Shown: piece after piece, positions 1 to 11,554 of the stretch
Layout: each line of letters starts with the position of its first letter
Numbering within the stretch: the stretch's first letter is position 1
Origin: Lutjanus erythropterus
Lineage: Eukaryota > Chordata > Actinopteri > Lutjaniformes > Lutjanidae
Reading direction: 5' to 3'
Assembly: GCA_020091685.1 (NCBI GenBank)
Contig: CM034599.1
Coordinates: 39,697,945 to 39,761,944, forward strand
Length of the DNA: 64,000 nt
Translations under genes and position numbers: made by a program
Notes under the pieces: model-generated
Databases searched by the model: none
Told to the model about the DNA's origin: nothing
Seen by the model: only the letters and a program-made list of their open reading frames with translations

Positions 1-41
1 GCTTGGACCTTTAGGGTGAATTTGAGCTGAGTGAAGTGAGT

Positions 42-160
42 TTAAAGGGACAGCTCACCCCAAAATAAAAACAACATGTTTTTCCCCTGGCCTGTAGTGC
101 TATATATACATCTAGACTTTTTTTGGTGTAAGTTTCAGAGTTCTGGTGATAGATATGTTT
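42..160 (+). repeat. Transposon end fragment beginning TTAAAGGGACAG
   Basis: The stretch begins TTAAAGGGACAGCTCACCCC, which resembles the TTAA-type termini of non-autonomous DNA elements common in teleosts. Only one end is visible and no matching right end was found nearby, so it is a fragment. A T-run follows at 170-181. Family assignment is from memory and uncertain. Confidence 0.45.
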
Positions 161-181
161 GTTTATTTGTTTTTTTTTTTT

Positions 182-750
182 CTTGTTTTTTCTTTATTTG
201 AATTTTGGGGAGAAGTGAACACAAATGGTGTTGTTAGTGCTTTAGAGCAAGGCACTTAACCTGCTGTTAGTAGATGTTGTGATGTGACTGCACCGGGCAT
301 CTCTGAGCTTTCACTGTGAACAGCATTGGATCAAACAACTGTGTATTGAGGGTGTCACTTATAATGATGAACAGGGAATTATCATCCAACTCTGCAGATA
401 TTCATCTGACTCAGCTCGACTGAGCGTTTTTAGTTAGCTGTTTTGGATTGCTAGCCCACATCTTTACTTTTTGGTTCCTTCTCAGGATTCACATCAACCT
501 TGTTTTCCAGGATGAATGTAGAGGAGCATTCAGTGCCTTAAGAGACTGATTTTTCAGAAGTTGGTGGAGACCAAAACAGAGCTAAAATAGAGTGATTATT
601 GGATTTTTAGTCCTCAGGTGACTTCAAATAAATGCTACTGTGGTGCCATGTTTGTTGGATGTGCAACTGTGGACATATTCACTACAAAAACATAATATAA
701 CATGTTCATGTTGTGTTCTCTCAAGCATTGACTAATGACTAGTGGACAGA
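182..750. other. No gene or named element recognised
   Basis: AT-rich sequence with short open frames only. No splice-bounded open frame, RNA gene or tandem repeat was seen. Confidence 0.5.
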
Positions 751-807
751 GCTTTCAGGTCTGAAAAGTGAAGTGCTGAAGTGCCTTAAACCTGCAATGT
801 TTCTTAT

Positions 808-823
808 GGCCAGCAGGGGGCGA
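808..823 (+). promoter_or_regulatory. CTCF-like motif inside a repeat
   Basis: GGCCAGCAGGGGGCGA closely matches the core CTCF consensus CCASCAGGGGGCGC. It lies inside the repeat at 755-1171, so other copies of that repeat could carry it too. Binding is not shown by sequence alone. Confidence 0.55.
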
Positions 824-1097
824 ATCAACTGGTTGTGAAAAGAAGCCCAATAGCATGTAACTTTATGAGAAAATGAGCCTACTTCTCACTTGATTTATGG
901 CCTCAGTAAACAGTCTTCTAATCAGTTCATGGTCTCAGTTCAAGTCTTCTTCAATACATGCATTAGGGCGTGACTACCTTGTGATTGACAAGTCACATGT
1001 TCTTCGGTTCTCAGCTTGAGCTAATCTGGATAGAGGGTTAGCAATGTGTATCCTCCCCAGCTCCTCCCTTTTGTCCAAATATGATCACTTCTGGCTC

Positions 1098-1122
1098 AAA
1101 AAAAAAAAAAAAAAAAAAAAAA
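1098..1122. repeat. A-run of 25
   Basis: Twenty-five consecutive A residues within the interspersed repeat, followed by AGATGGCGAC. Confidence 0.95.
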
Positions 1123-1171
1123 GATGGCGACAGCTATAATAAAACAATCCACAAACCCATGGGTGATGTAA

Positions 1172-1522
1172 AAGCAGGTTTATACTTGCTCTCAACTGAC
1201 CAATAAATAAATAAATGAATAACTAAGAATGCTGCTTTAAAAATCACTATTTGTCATTGAAATCATTGGATAAACTTAACCATGGAACCTTGAAAGTATG
1301 ATCAGATATTTCAAAATAAAAGTCATTTTTATGGCTTTCAGACATATCTCACCATATCTCAAAGAGTGGTACTTGTTCAGGTTTCATCATGTGATTAAAT
1401 TTGTGTACGTAAGCTAAGTCCATGCTTGAGATAACAGTTAAAGAAGGACATCCATACGTGATAGCCAGAGACCACATTTGAATAGAGGTCAAATCTCCCA
1501 CCACAGATAACCTTTTGGTGAT
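1172..1522. other. No gene or named element recognised
   Basis: AT-rich sequence with a short AATA run at about 1202-1216 and nothing else assignable. Confidence 0.5.
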
Positions 1523-2599
1523 AAAGTACAAATACTTTGTTACTGTACTAGAATTTTCAGATGTATGCACTTTACTTGAGTATTACTTTTCTGGCAATGT
1601 TTTACTTCTACTCCTGAACACAAATATCTGTACTTGATATTCCTTATGTTTTCAAAACAGGCTTGTTACTTTAGTTTCAATGCATTGGAGGGGACTTTGA
1701 ACCAAAATGGACAGAACAATAACACCACAGTAGCAATAACACACTTGTGCCATCAATGCATATCACACATGACAGGTTTAATAAGACAAAAAAGATGTCT
1801 GGAGATGAAAATCAACATAAAAGTAGTAACAAGGCAGAAAAGACGTAACATGATATAAAAGATGTAACATGACAAAAAAGACGTAAAAAATGTAAAAGAC
1901 ATAACACAACAAAAAAGATTTAACATGATATAAAAGACGTTACAAAACGAAAAATACATAACATGACAAAAAAGACATAACACGGCAAAAAATACGTAAA
2001 AGACGAATGAACGTAAAAGATGTAACACAACAAAAAAGATGGAACAAAACATAAACGACGTAACATGATATAAAAGACGTAACATGACAAAAAAAACATA
2101 ACATGATATAAAAGATAAAACAAAACGTAAAGGACATAACATGACAAAAATATGTAACATGATATAACAGACATAACAAAAAAAGATGTAACAAGATGCA
2201 TAAAACGTAAAAAGGTGAAAAACACACAAAAGACAAGACATGTATTACCTAACAAGACATAAAAGATGTAACAAGACAAAAAGTTGTAACAAGAGGTAAC
2301 AAAACAGAAAAGACCTAAGCATTGTAGCAAGACAAAAAACACTGCAAAAGATAGAGAAAAAAGACATAACATGACAAAAAATAACGTTAAAGTAAAAGTA
2401 AAACCAAAATAAGACACGACGTACAAAGAGGGCTTGTTTTTTTACTTCTGTACTTTGAGTACATTTCTGAGCCTGTACTTTTTCACTTTTACTGCAGTAA
2501 AGAAGTTGAGTCAGTGTTTCTTCTTTAACCAGAGTCATTTTACTCAAGTATCTGCAGTTCTGCTTCAGTAAAGAATATTTGTACTTTCGACACCTCTGG
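1523..2599 (+). mobile_element. Non-autonomous DNA element with internal minisatellite, copy A
   Basis: The outer parts are built of TACTTGAGTA/GTACTTT words typical of a widespread teleost non-autonomous element. The left end reads AAAGTACAAATACTTTGTTA and the right end, reversed, CAGAGGTGTCGAAAGTACAA, so the ends are imperfect inverted repeats. About 1.78-2.41 kb is a degenerate tandem array. The same left sequence (TTTTCAAAACAGGCTTGTTA) and right sequence (AGAGCCTGTACTTTTTCACT class) flank a similar array at 61212-62108, and a shorter version lies at 62668-63305. No transposase is encoded; minus-strand open frames here are array artefacts. Confidence 0.7.
1783..2410 (+). repeat. Degenerate minisatellite inside copy A
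   Basis: Units of roughly 20-22 bp such as AAAAGACGTAACATGATATA and AAAAAAGACGTAACATGAC repeat for about 0.6 kb with many substitutions. The array is A-rich on the plus strand, which creates long minus-strand frames rich in Phe, Leu, Cys, Tyr and Ser that are not genes. Confidence 0.85.
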
Positions 2600-2877
2600 T
2601 AATATGTGACTTAGGTCATGTAATGACACCTGAGTGAGTTCCACTGGCTGAAGAACCTCAGAAACTGGCTTAATTTCAGTGTATGTTACCACTAATCACT
2701 GAATGAAGTCTGAAAATTTGTTTCTTAAATGCTCTACTACAACAACAGCAGATCTCAGGTGCCTTCAGGCATAAATGTATCATTGTCTCGCTCCTAAAGA
2801 AAAGATGTTAATATCCACTTAGCCAGTGCACGTCAAAAGTAACTGCCTAAATGGTGGTAATTGGATGAATTTCTGTG
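2600..2877. other. No gene recognised
   Basis: Non-repetitive AT-rich sequence with no supported feature. Confidence 0.5.
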
Positions 2878-3360
2878 GCAATGCAAATAAAGGGTAATTG
2901 CCACATCCACTCCAGGCCACCGAGAAATCCTCCACCGTCTGGAAAAGGAGAAAGCGGCCCGCGTCTATGCCACGAGGATCCCCTGCAACATATAACCGCC
3001 TTCATTCCTATTCATAGCGCACTTGCATATCTTAAACAGCTCATTTGAATTGGTTCGCTGCCAAGCGAGTCTCTCTCCCTCTTAACAAACAAACACGACG
3101 ACAATATTGCGAGTCAAGCTGTTGTTTGTTACTGGGCAGTGAGATGACGGCGGCTCTGTGACTCCCGCATCACAAACCAGTGTGTAGTGACCTGACCCGC
3201 TGCTAAAGGAGTGTGTGAGGATGCTGAGGATGGGGAAGGAGACATCAAGCCCAGGCAGATGGGATGAAACAATGGCACAATACAGCGCGTCTGTGACAGG
3301 CTGCACCAGCTGATCAAGGCAACGGCAATTTACTGGCGATGAGAGGAGATCTTGCAAACA
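2878..3360. other. Repeat-poor block, candidate conserved non-coding
   Basis: Composition becomes GC-richer and repeat-free. An exact octamer ATGCAAAT (POU-type word) sits at 2881-2888, followed by GGGTAATTG and later a TATTCATAGCGCACTTGCAT stretch. Minus-strand frames of 62-91 codons lack recognisable domains. Conservation is inferred from look only and was not tested. Confidence 0.25.
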
Positions 3361-3689
3361 CCAAATGTTACCAAATAGCAGAGCTTTGCTTTTAAAATTA
3401 CTATAATTTGTCTCCTGACAGGATCTATATGAGCCGTTTCTTTGTCTTATTATCTCCTCTATGGATGTAGCAACAGTGACTGTCTTTTATTTTCCCAAGT
3501 ATTGTTCTTTATTAAGTGGAACACAGAACATTACTCAGTGACATGTCAGCTCCTGCAATTTACTATGTAGGGTATGTTGTCTACATCCACTTAGGTAATT
3601 AAGACAGTCACAGCAGTGTAGATTTCAGGGCAGATCAAACAGTACTGTGTTGATATGGGAAACAGAGGAAGACTAGTCTCCACCAACTC
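3361..3689. other. No gene recognised
   Basis: AT-rich unique-looking sequence; nothing assignable. Confidence 0.5.
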
Positions 3690-4210
3690 TGTTATATCAT
3701 AATCCCTGTTCCTTCAGCCTGATTAAAACATTTCAACAAGAGCCTGGGCTGCCTACCGTGGTAGCGCCGTAGAGAGGCTTGGTGTAGAAATATCACAGCT
3801 CCCTCATTAGTGAGAGGGGATTTCATTTGGAATATCTCACCGAGCACTTTGAGAGAAGCGGCTGTATTTACATTTAAAAGATCCAAAGTGGCCGTCTGAA
3901 GCTAGCTACCTCTTTCCTTAATTGCTGGCTTCAGTTGTCCATGAATACATCCACTTTATTACTGGCTCTCATTACTGGACGGCACTGAGGAAAGTCTCTT
4001 TCTCCTCTGTCTCCGTCTCCATCTCCATCCGCCCCCCCCCCCCACCACCACCCCTCCACCCCTCTCCGTCTCCCTCTCCAGCAGGGCAGGACCACATCAG
4101 AGTTCTCCCAGTGGCCAAAAGACACAAACAATCGAGAGGGATTAGACTGTAATCCTGTTTTTACTTTCATCTGCCACATATTCAAAGGAGAAGCTCTGTG
4201 AAGCATGGAA
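3690..4210. other. Repeat-poor block, candidate regulatory
   Basis: This stretch lacks transposon words and contains an inverted pair of paired-type homeodomain words, GGATTAGACTGTAATCC, at 4139-4155. A C/T-rich tract with a C-run lies at about 4000-4082. Short frames on both strands overlap the low-complexity tract and look spurious. Regulatory function is inference. Confidence 0.25.
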
Positions 4211-4494
4211 TTCTTGAAGGATGTGCTCCATGGAAAAATAAGAGGAATCGCTGTAAACAATGCAGCAGGATGGGGATTACAAGTTTTAAATGACAAGAAG
4301 ACAACGAGCTTGACAACAGATTTAGACTCAGTCTGTACTGAATAAATCGTAGCTTGCCAGTGGATTTAGACACAGAAAGACACTGTGGCAAGTGAACAAT
4401 ATGAGGTCACTTCACTGCATCTGTCTTTACTGGAGGTGTGCACTGTCAACTTTAACACTGACACTGACTTTTGTAAAAATTACCAGTTTGTACA
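4211..4494. other. No gene recognised
   Basis: Unique-looking sequence without assignable features. Confidence 0.45.
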
Positions 4495-5060
4495 GGTGCT
4501 GGAAAGCCTTGAAAACACTTGAATTCTAATGTAGTGTTTTCAAGGGTTGAAAAGTGCTTGGGTTTTGGATAAAGTGCTTGAAACTGCTTGAAATTGTAAT
4601 CACATTACTTCCGTAATAAAGTGCTGCCTGCCTGAATTAGTGATGAATCATTAATCATTTGTTAGCATTTTCAGCTTCGGAAAATGCACAAGTTGCATAA
4701 CGCTTATAGGAAGCCAAGTCCACTTACAAACAGATGACACATTTTGACATGAAACTTTCTGTCACAAAACATCATTTTAGCACAATAACATCTGATTTAA
4801 TGCAATGAAAAGGTGGAACAATCATTTTATATTTAAATATGTAATTTAACAGCTGCAAGGGCCTAGAAAAGTTTGAAAATGCCTGAAAAGTGCTTGAATT
4901 TAATTTTGGAAAAGGTGTACGAACCCTGAAATTGTGATTGTAGTTGACATGTTCAAAACTGATTTTGAGGAACTCAAAAACAGAACACACAAAGTTTTAG
5001 GACTCACTGTCATTTCTGCCGTCCCCTCAAGGGGGGCCCGGACCACAGGTTGGGAACCAA
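4495..5060 (-). repeat. Interspersed element, inverted relative to the copy at 6729
   Basis: Read on the minus strand this begins GGTTCCCAACCTGTGGTCC and runs through TTCAGGGTTCGTACACCTTT and a CAAGCACTTTTCAGGCATTT block. The same order occurs on the plus strand at 6729-7145. The terminus resembles hAT-type ends (TCCCAACC followed by a GGGGTCC-like block). Confidence 0.7.
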
Positions 5061-5604
5061 AGTAATAGATAATAAATCAGATTATATACAGTAAAGGCAT
5101 TTGCTTTGTTTTCAATTATTATACATATATACTGTAATAGAATAGAGATATAGAATAAGAAATAAAAAAAGAATTATGCACACAATATGCATGAAACAAA
5201 AATATATATTTATACATCAGTGTAAATAGAAATGCTGTTTGACAGAGTAAACAGTAGAGTAACGCACAAGTTGAATTGTTGCACAGAGTTAATGCACTGT
5301 TAAGTTGTTGCACAGGATTATGTAGTCAGTCAGCAGTACACTGCAGAATAAATATGGAATAATTTAAAGGTTATAGCTGTTGACAGGGCTGAAATAATCC
5401 AAGGGCCAAGAGGTATTAGATCATCATCAGCACGTTCTTGTGACCACGACCTTAAGGGAAGTTCTTCAAACTCGACACAAATGTTCACTTGAACTCAAAA
5501 ATTATTTTTGGTGGTCAAAAGTCAAAGGTCACGGTGACCTTACCAGACACGTTTTTGATTTTTAATTTCACATGCTAATTATGATAAAATTACACACAAA
5601 TATC

Positions 5605-5636
<32 letters not shown>

Positions 5637-6728
5637 TCTAAAAAGGTCAAAAGTCAACTTTACTGTGACATCATAATGTTCAGCTCTCTATCAGTCCTCT
5701 GTAAAAATAGTCTCTAAGTGAAGTCAGCATGTTTCTACCTAGAAATGATTCACTGCAATCACACATATATGGTTAAAACTCTTACACCCAAAAAGTGCGC
5801 CCCAGGCACAAATAGCATTTTTGGATATGGACACTTGTGCTTGTATCTGCCATGCAATGGCAATATACGCCCAGGTGTAAATAGGCACATTGGCTATTCC
5901 AACCTGGGTGCAAATGGCAATGTTATTTTCAGAATAAAACATCTCCCTCTCAAGACTCATTTCTGTCATTTTTAGTATTTTTAGTCACAAATCTGTAACA
6001 AACATTGTGTTTAGAGTGTATAAGGGCTTAAAACATTATGACTTTAGTATATAATGGCTGCCCTATCCTGTCTGAAAAGTTGTTGCAGCAGCTTTTTCTT
6101 TGATAGAATTTATTACACAGATTTGGTGAAAATGAATAAACCACTCAAGAACAGATTAAATAAACTGTCACAATTCCTCCAAAAATGATTGGATGGTGAG
6201 CACCTGTCTTCTAGGAATTGCTCAAAGACCCTGTTATTGTCAGTATTCCTAAGAAAGTCATCCATCCTCTGAATGCCTCAGGTCTGATGAAGGTTTATAA
6301 CTAAGGTCCACCCCATTCTGTCACAAACCCAATCACCTGTAGCTAATTTAATCACCTGTGCCTCTCTAATCCAACCACCTGTGCATACCTTTGCAAACAT
6401 GTCTGTCCCTCTCCTGTTTGTCTCAGTTATTATGAAACCTCTGTCCCAAAACCACATTTTTCTCTTCTCTCACTTCTCAGTGAGCAGCATACTGGTGAAC
6501 ATGTGGTTGTGATGTTTCACAAAACTGTGATTAATCACAACAGGTTATTTTATTCAGTGAATGGTGTCATTACAGTGAAATGGCTACTATGAGGAACAAC
6601 ATCATCACATGTGAATATAATTGGGTTCATTGAATCCAGTGAGTGTCTCAGCTTTTCAGTCAGACCCAGTTTATGTAATTCCAAGACTGTTTATTGACCC
6701 AAGTTGCAGAAATATTCCTGTAGAATAG
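5061..6728. other. Spacer between inverted repeat copies; no gene
   Basis: Contains a (TAA)n microsatellite at 5605-5634 and, at about 5790-5915, three degenerate copies of a CCAGGTGTAAATAG-like word, probably an old repeat. The frames on both strands at about 5720-5975 are short and show no recognisable domain. Confidence 0.45.
5605..5634. repeat. (TAA)10 microsatellite
   Basis: Ten uninterrupted TAA units. Confidence 0.95.
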
Positions 6729-7145
6729 ATCACTGGCTCCCAACCTGGGGTCCGAGCCCCCCTTACGGCCGTGCCAGAAATCACAGGGCGTCCCCTGGAC
6801 TTCATCAGCTCTGAGGTCCTTAAAATCAGATTTGCACAAGTCAACTAAAATCACAATTTCAGGCTTCGTGCACCTTTTCCAAAGTCAAATTCAAGCTCTT
6901 CTCGAGCATTTTCAAGGTTCATTTTCAAACTTTACCAGCACCTTCCAGCTGCGGTAAATGACATATTTATGTAGAAAACTGATTATTTCACCTCTTTATC
7001 ACATTAAATCAGATGTTGTTGTGCTATTATCAACCAAAATTATATTTTGTGATAGAATGTTTAATGTCTCAAAATGACTTGCCTTCCTATAAGGGTTACA
7101 ATAGTTGAAAATGCTAACAACGGATTAATTGATAAATTATATTAT
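6729..7145 (+). repeat. Interspersed element, plus-strand copy
   Basis: Begins ACTGGCTCCCAACCTGGGGT and continues in the same order as the reverse complement of 4495-5060, including CACAATTTCAGGCTTCGTGC and TCACATTAAATCAGATGTTG. The hAT-like termini of both copies face each other across about 1.67 kb. Confidence 0.7.
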
Positions 7146-7444
7146 TTAATTATTAATATGATATGTTTCCCCCTCATTTTCATATTTTCTTGTTCTTTTC
7201 TTTTTTATCATTTTTATGTTTAATTTTGTATGAATGGGTCTGCCAGACAAAACAATGTCAAAACTCAAACGTACATGTTTAATCAGTTAAATTCTTATTT
7301 GGCGATTAATCGATTGATCCTAAATAATAAATTAACTTCCTGACAAGTCAGTGTACCACTTTGAATATGTCTATAACAGTATTTCCCTTACCAAAATTTA
7401 TTTACCCCTGTCCTCAACAAGCTAGCATGACACAGTTGGGACCG

Positions 7445-7560
7445 ATGGGTGTCTTAGGTCAGAGACTCCTAAAGTGTAAGCTGCGGCCCCCTGGTGGTCT
7501 GTGAAGGTACTGCAGGTGCAAGATAATTCAAAATAAATAATTTCCAATTTTGTAACTGAG
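7445..7560. repeat. hAT-like end fragment
   Basis: The GACTCCTAAAGTGTAAGCTG and CCCCCTGGTGGTCTGTGAAG words, followed by GGTACTGCAGG, resemble an end of a non-autonomous hAT-type element. A related GGGGGTACTTAGAGGTACTG fragment is at 22021-22100. Only a fragment is visible. Confidence 0.35.
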
Positions 7561-9060
7561 GTTGAAACGACAAAGAATTACCATATTTTATTAATATAAT
7601 TTAATTTGATATTTAAATATTCACATTTTTTTTAAGTAAGCAGAACTCATTTTTTAAAAGCCGTGGGATTAAAATGACATTATTTTCTGTTTTTATCTGA
7701 CCTATTTTAACAGATGTTACATTGTATTTGGTGACTCTACTTCTACTTCATCATTGGTGGGACAACAGTTAAAATGGAAAGATACGTTAAGTTATTATGT
7801 GTATGTGGATGGATTATCCATTTACACTCTCACATAGAATTATTGTGTTTATGAAATAAGACATATATAAAGAAATATAGGGTCTCTAGCTTTGAAACTG
7901 AGCCTGTTACAGCCTCTGAAAGACATTAATGTCAGCCGTGCACATGGGCGCCTACGCAAAGTTGAAGAGGTTTCAGTTGGAAACTCTGTAACGTCATCAA
8001 TTGGCATGCAAGTGGCACTACACAGTTAAACTGAAATCAAGAGTCTTACCCTCCCAGAACAGGATACCACACACTCAGTTTGCAGCTGGGACATCAGCAT
8101 CCACTTATGAGTTTTTTTCAGATCTTTGAACCACAATTGAGATGCAGGCAGCAGATACAGCTGCTACCATCAACCTGATGAAACAAAATCTATCATCTTA
8201 CACCACTGTGTCCCTCCTCTCTTTCTTCTATATACATTTCATTAAATTTTGGGATTTTAGTCTGTGCATAGAAGGACCTTAAGTATGCAAAGACTATGTT
8301 ATCTTGAATGCTAACTATCCAATACAATTGTGCACTCTCAGTTTAATTTTAACAGGTTGGCAGCAACACAGTTTGACTCTGAGACTTCACTTTATATACT
8401 AAAAGGGGTTCAAAATGCTGATTTGTCATAAACATATTAGCAATTAAAACGTCCCTAAAAGAAGTCAATTGATGAAAAACTCATTTACCTGACCATTTTG
8501 TATAACAGTGCTGCCTTCAAATACTACTCGAAAATTTGCAGAAGTTAAACAACAAATGACAATTTCCACTTACAAGGTTATGAACTCTACTTGAAGACTG
8601 TAAACACAACCCCATTTGAAGGCAGCAAAAAGCAGAAGCATTTGTGAGTTCAAATGCGTTGTCTACAGTCAGTACCACCAAAATGGCCGACCTCCGGACT
8701 GATGATGCGCCATGAAAACACTCTGTGGTTTACTGACCAGTGGTCCTGTGTGTTGTCTGGTGTATTTACTCAGTCCTAATGTTTATGCTCCTTCCTGACA
8801 GTCACAAAATAAAAAATCTGTGCAAGTTGGTGGAAACAATCTGAATGTGTGTTTGCAGTCTTTGGCTTTGTCCCAGACTTAAATTTCTGATTCTAGAAGA
8901 GTGTGTATGATGCCTGGTTCAACTGAGTTTGTACTCAAATAAATAAGGGGTGCGATTTTTGATGCAAATTGATTCAGTGTTATTTTCCCTCCTGACAAAG
9001 ATAAATGAATCAAATTTGGAGCTTTTCCTTAAAATGTTAACAGTCACAGTGTCAAACAAA
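7561..9060. other. No gene recognised
   Basis: About 1.5 kb of AT-rich sequence. No open frame with recognisable domains, no tandem repeat and no paired termini were seen. Confidence 0.45.
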
Positions 9061-9069
9061 CGCAGAAAT

Positions 9070-9360
9070 GCATCAGAGCAGTTGGCTTAATTCTTGTGGG
9101 CCCCTAAGAGTTCATTACAGAGTAATGGAAGCCTGCGTGTATCGGTGCTCCACCGCCAGTCCCAGAGGGGAGATTGAGACTGCCATATCAACACAGGAAT
9201 GACCTTGCACCCCCTCACCTCCACCCCTCTGCTCCTTGCATCACACAAACACATTACTGCCCGGACAGCCCACACCTGACCTGTGTCACTCAACACGAGC
9301 AACACATGCACACACGCTGCTGTAAACCAAGGCAGCGCCGGCATTCAGGGAAGTGTTTGT
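9070..9360. other. Repeat-poor block, candidate conserved non-coding
   Basis: GC-richer stretch with an inverted ATTAC/GTAAT pair (TCATTACAGAGTAATGGA, 9111-9128). Short frames on both strands have no known domain. Evidence for function is weak. Confidence 0.22.
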
Positions 9361-11026
9361 AATGCGAAATGCCTCATGTTCAGGAAGTTCTGCTGTGAAA
9401 TGACGTGTTCTGCTCTTTGAAAAGAGTCAAAATATGAAGAACAGATTGGTTGCATGAGCCTTGATAGCCACCACGACTGAACAGACGAAGTTCCATCCAG
9501 AGGCTGAAAATCCAACAGAAAAAGTGTGATACAAAGACATAAGGATAATAAGGATTGTGTGGCTGGTGCAGAAAATAAAAACATGAACCACTATGGAGGT
9601 GAAGAAACCCCATATTATAAATGTATGTCCATGTATAAAATGCGAAAAAGTGACTGTGAGATTGAGTTACATCTGGCAGATGTGTGCAGAATTTACATCT
9701 GTATCCTTTAGCACATTCTTTGCACCGCAGCACAGGCTGTGTTGTCTAGCTGTCAACACTTTGCTCAGCCCAAAGCCCTGGGATTACACAGGAGCTGATG
9801 GCTGTCTGTCAGAAAGAGAGGAAACCTGAAAAGTCTCAGATGCAGGGAAAAGGGATTAAGTACACAGTGTTTTTTAGACTTTAACCTTAGTCCTCAGTTC
9901 AGCAGGTGGAATGGTTGTTTTTGGTATTTTAAAAGGATGCTTTTGCAGAACACGTGTATTAGCTGTCAGCTGTATTTTTTGTTGGTTTTATATTGGAAGG
10001 TTTGTCACTGACTGGAAAGAAAAATATACTCTTCAAGCCATTAGTAGACTTGCACCATCTACAGGGGCGCATTAGGTTTTACACCCCCCCAAAGTTAAAC
10101 ATGGGGGAGCAACAACTCCTCAATCCTGAGGCAAAGCAGGAAGAAACAGCTGTAAAGTTGCCATTGACTGATAAATTTAATTGGCGTTTGAAAGGAACAG
10201 AAATAAAGTCATAACATATGCTATAATATTGCTCTTATGTGCACACCAAGCACTTTAAAAAAGTGGTTAACAAGGACAAAGCGCCATGAATTGAAACACT
10301 TCTGACTGTTAATGCTGTCAGTATGACTCTGTCATCCAAATTAGGCACAACAACACAACACAATTTCTGCCATCAGTTTTGTGAAGAAATGCTTCAAGAG
10401 ATTAAACAATGAAGATGCGATGAGTGCGCTCTGTGAACAAGGGATCAAATGCGCTGGACTGAGGTTTGCTGTGTTTAAGTCAAACCCAAAGCATCAAGAA
10501 CACTGAATTCATACTTTATCCAAAACACCTCTGGGTCAAATACTGGCTGAGATGGCAGCATATGATGGATTCACCTTCAATAGTCGGCACCCTGCGCTGA
10601 AGAAATACAGACAAAATCTCCTGAAGAATCCATCTGAAATCAGCTTTTTTCGAGCTTTGCTTTTTAACTTTGAGAGATCGCTGACTTTATTAGGCCAGCT
10701 GTATCTGACATTGCAGAGCGCACAGCGCCAGCCTTTTGCTGCACGAATACAGAATCTGTCAAAGCATACACCATATGATTTGTTTTAACTAATTTAGTTT
10801 ATATATAAAATTAAGAATTTCTCTTGCAAGAGATCAGATCACTGGCAATAAACTTTTCATCCCTGCAGCTGTAGCGAAGTTCAAGCAGCACGCAGCATGC
10901 ACACTTTATATCATGTTCATGCTAATTAATGTTGAAATGGCGTTCCTTTGCCTCAGTAATTATTAAAACCAAATAATACACAAAAATCTTAAGGTTTGGA
11001 ATCCATATTCCTCCTTATTACATATA
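9361..11026. other. No gene recognised
   Basis: Mixed sequence. Frames at 9993-10214 and 10552-10788 are open for 73-78 codons but have no recognised family or splice context. Decayed transposon protein is possible but could not be supported. Confidence 0.4.
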
Positions 11027-11554
11027 GGGCCTGATTTACTAAAGGTTTACACGTGTAAAAACATGTGCATGTGCATCACCCGTAAATAAATGTACAAGCT
11101 GATCTACGGTGCACACTGAGGATTGCATCTTTCAAATATGGAAGACAGCACACGTGTTTGCCTTAATGAATACGTAATATGGGGCGTTTCTACCCTAGTG
11201 TGCGAAATACTGGGTGGACAACATGCAACTAGATTAATTTAGCACGTACTGCAATTTACCAACCCTGAAAATAATTTGCGGTGACTGTGACTGCGTTTTT
11301 ATTTAATAATAGTAAAAGAAGGTGTGCACAGATGGCTGCTGTTGCTGTGGCGAGGAGGAGACACTCTGATTTACCTGTAAAACACGTGAAACCCTCATTT
11401 ACATACTGCTGTCTCCAGTGTTTGCACCTGTTGTCATTTATGCAGTTACTCTCAGTTGATCACCCGCAAAACACACACCAACCAAACATGCAGTATGTTA
11501 GAATGTACATGCAATTTAGTGCTCTTCATTTAGGATCTCAGTAAATCAAGCCCA
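11027..11554. mobile_element. Harbinger-like MITE
   Basis: The left end GGGCCTGATTTACTAAA and the reverse complement of the right end, TGGGCTTGATTTACTGAG, form an imperfect terminal inverted repeat. Length is about 530 bp. The GATTTACT-type terminus resembles PIF/Harbinger-derived MITEs of fish. No transposase is encoded, and the target duplication is not clear. Confidence 0.6.

Larger units (their letters stand above)
755..1171 (+). repeat. Teleost interspersed repeat carrying a CTCF-like site
   Basis: The run from about TGAAGTGCCTTAAA to CCACAAACCCATGGGTGATG matches, from memory, a repeat that recurs in many percomorph genomes. Recognisable pieces are the AGCAGGGGGCGA block, GAGAAAATGAGCCTACTTCT, a GATTGACAAGTCAC block and an AAGATGGCGAC block after an A-run. 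It is not protein coding. The boundaries are estimates. Confidence 0.6.

Noticed and set aside
1753..2426. Overlapping minus-strand frames of 98-168 codons
   Set aside because: They read through a degenerate minisatellite in three frames at once, so they are not genes.
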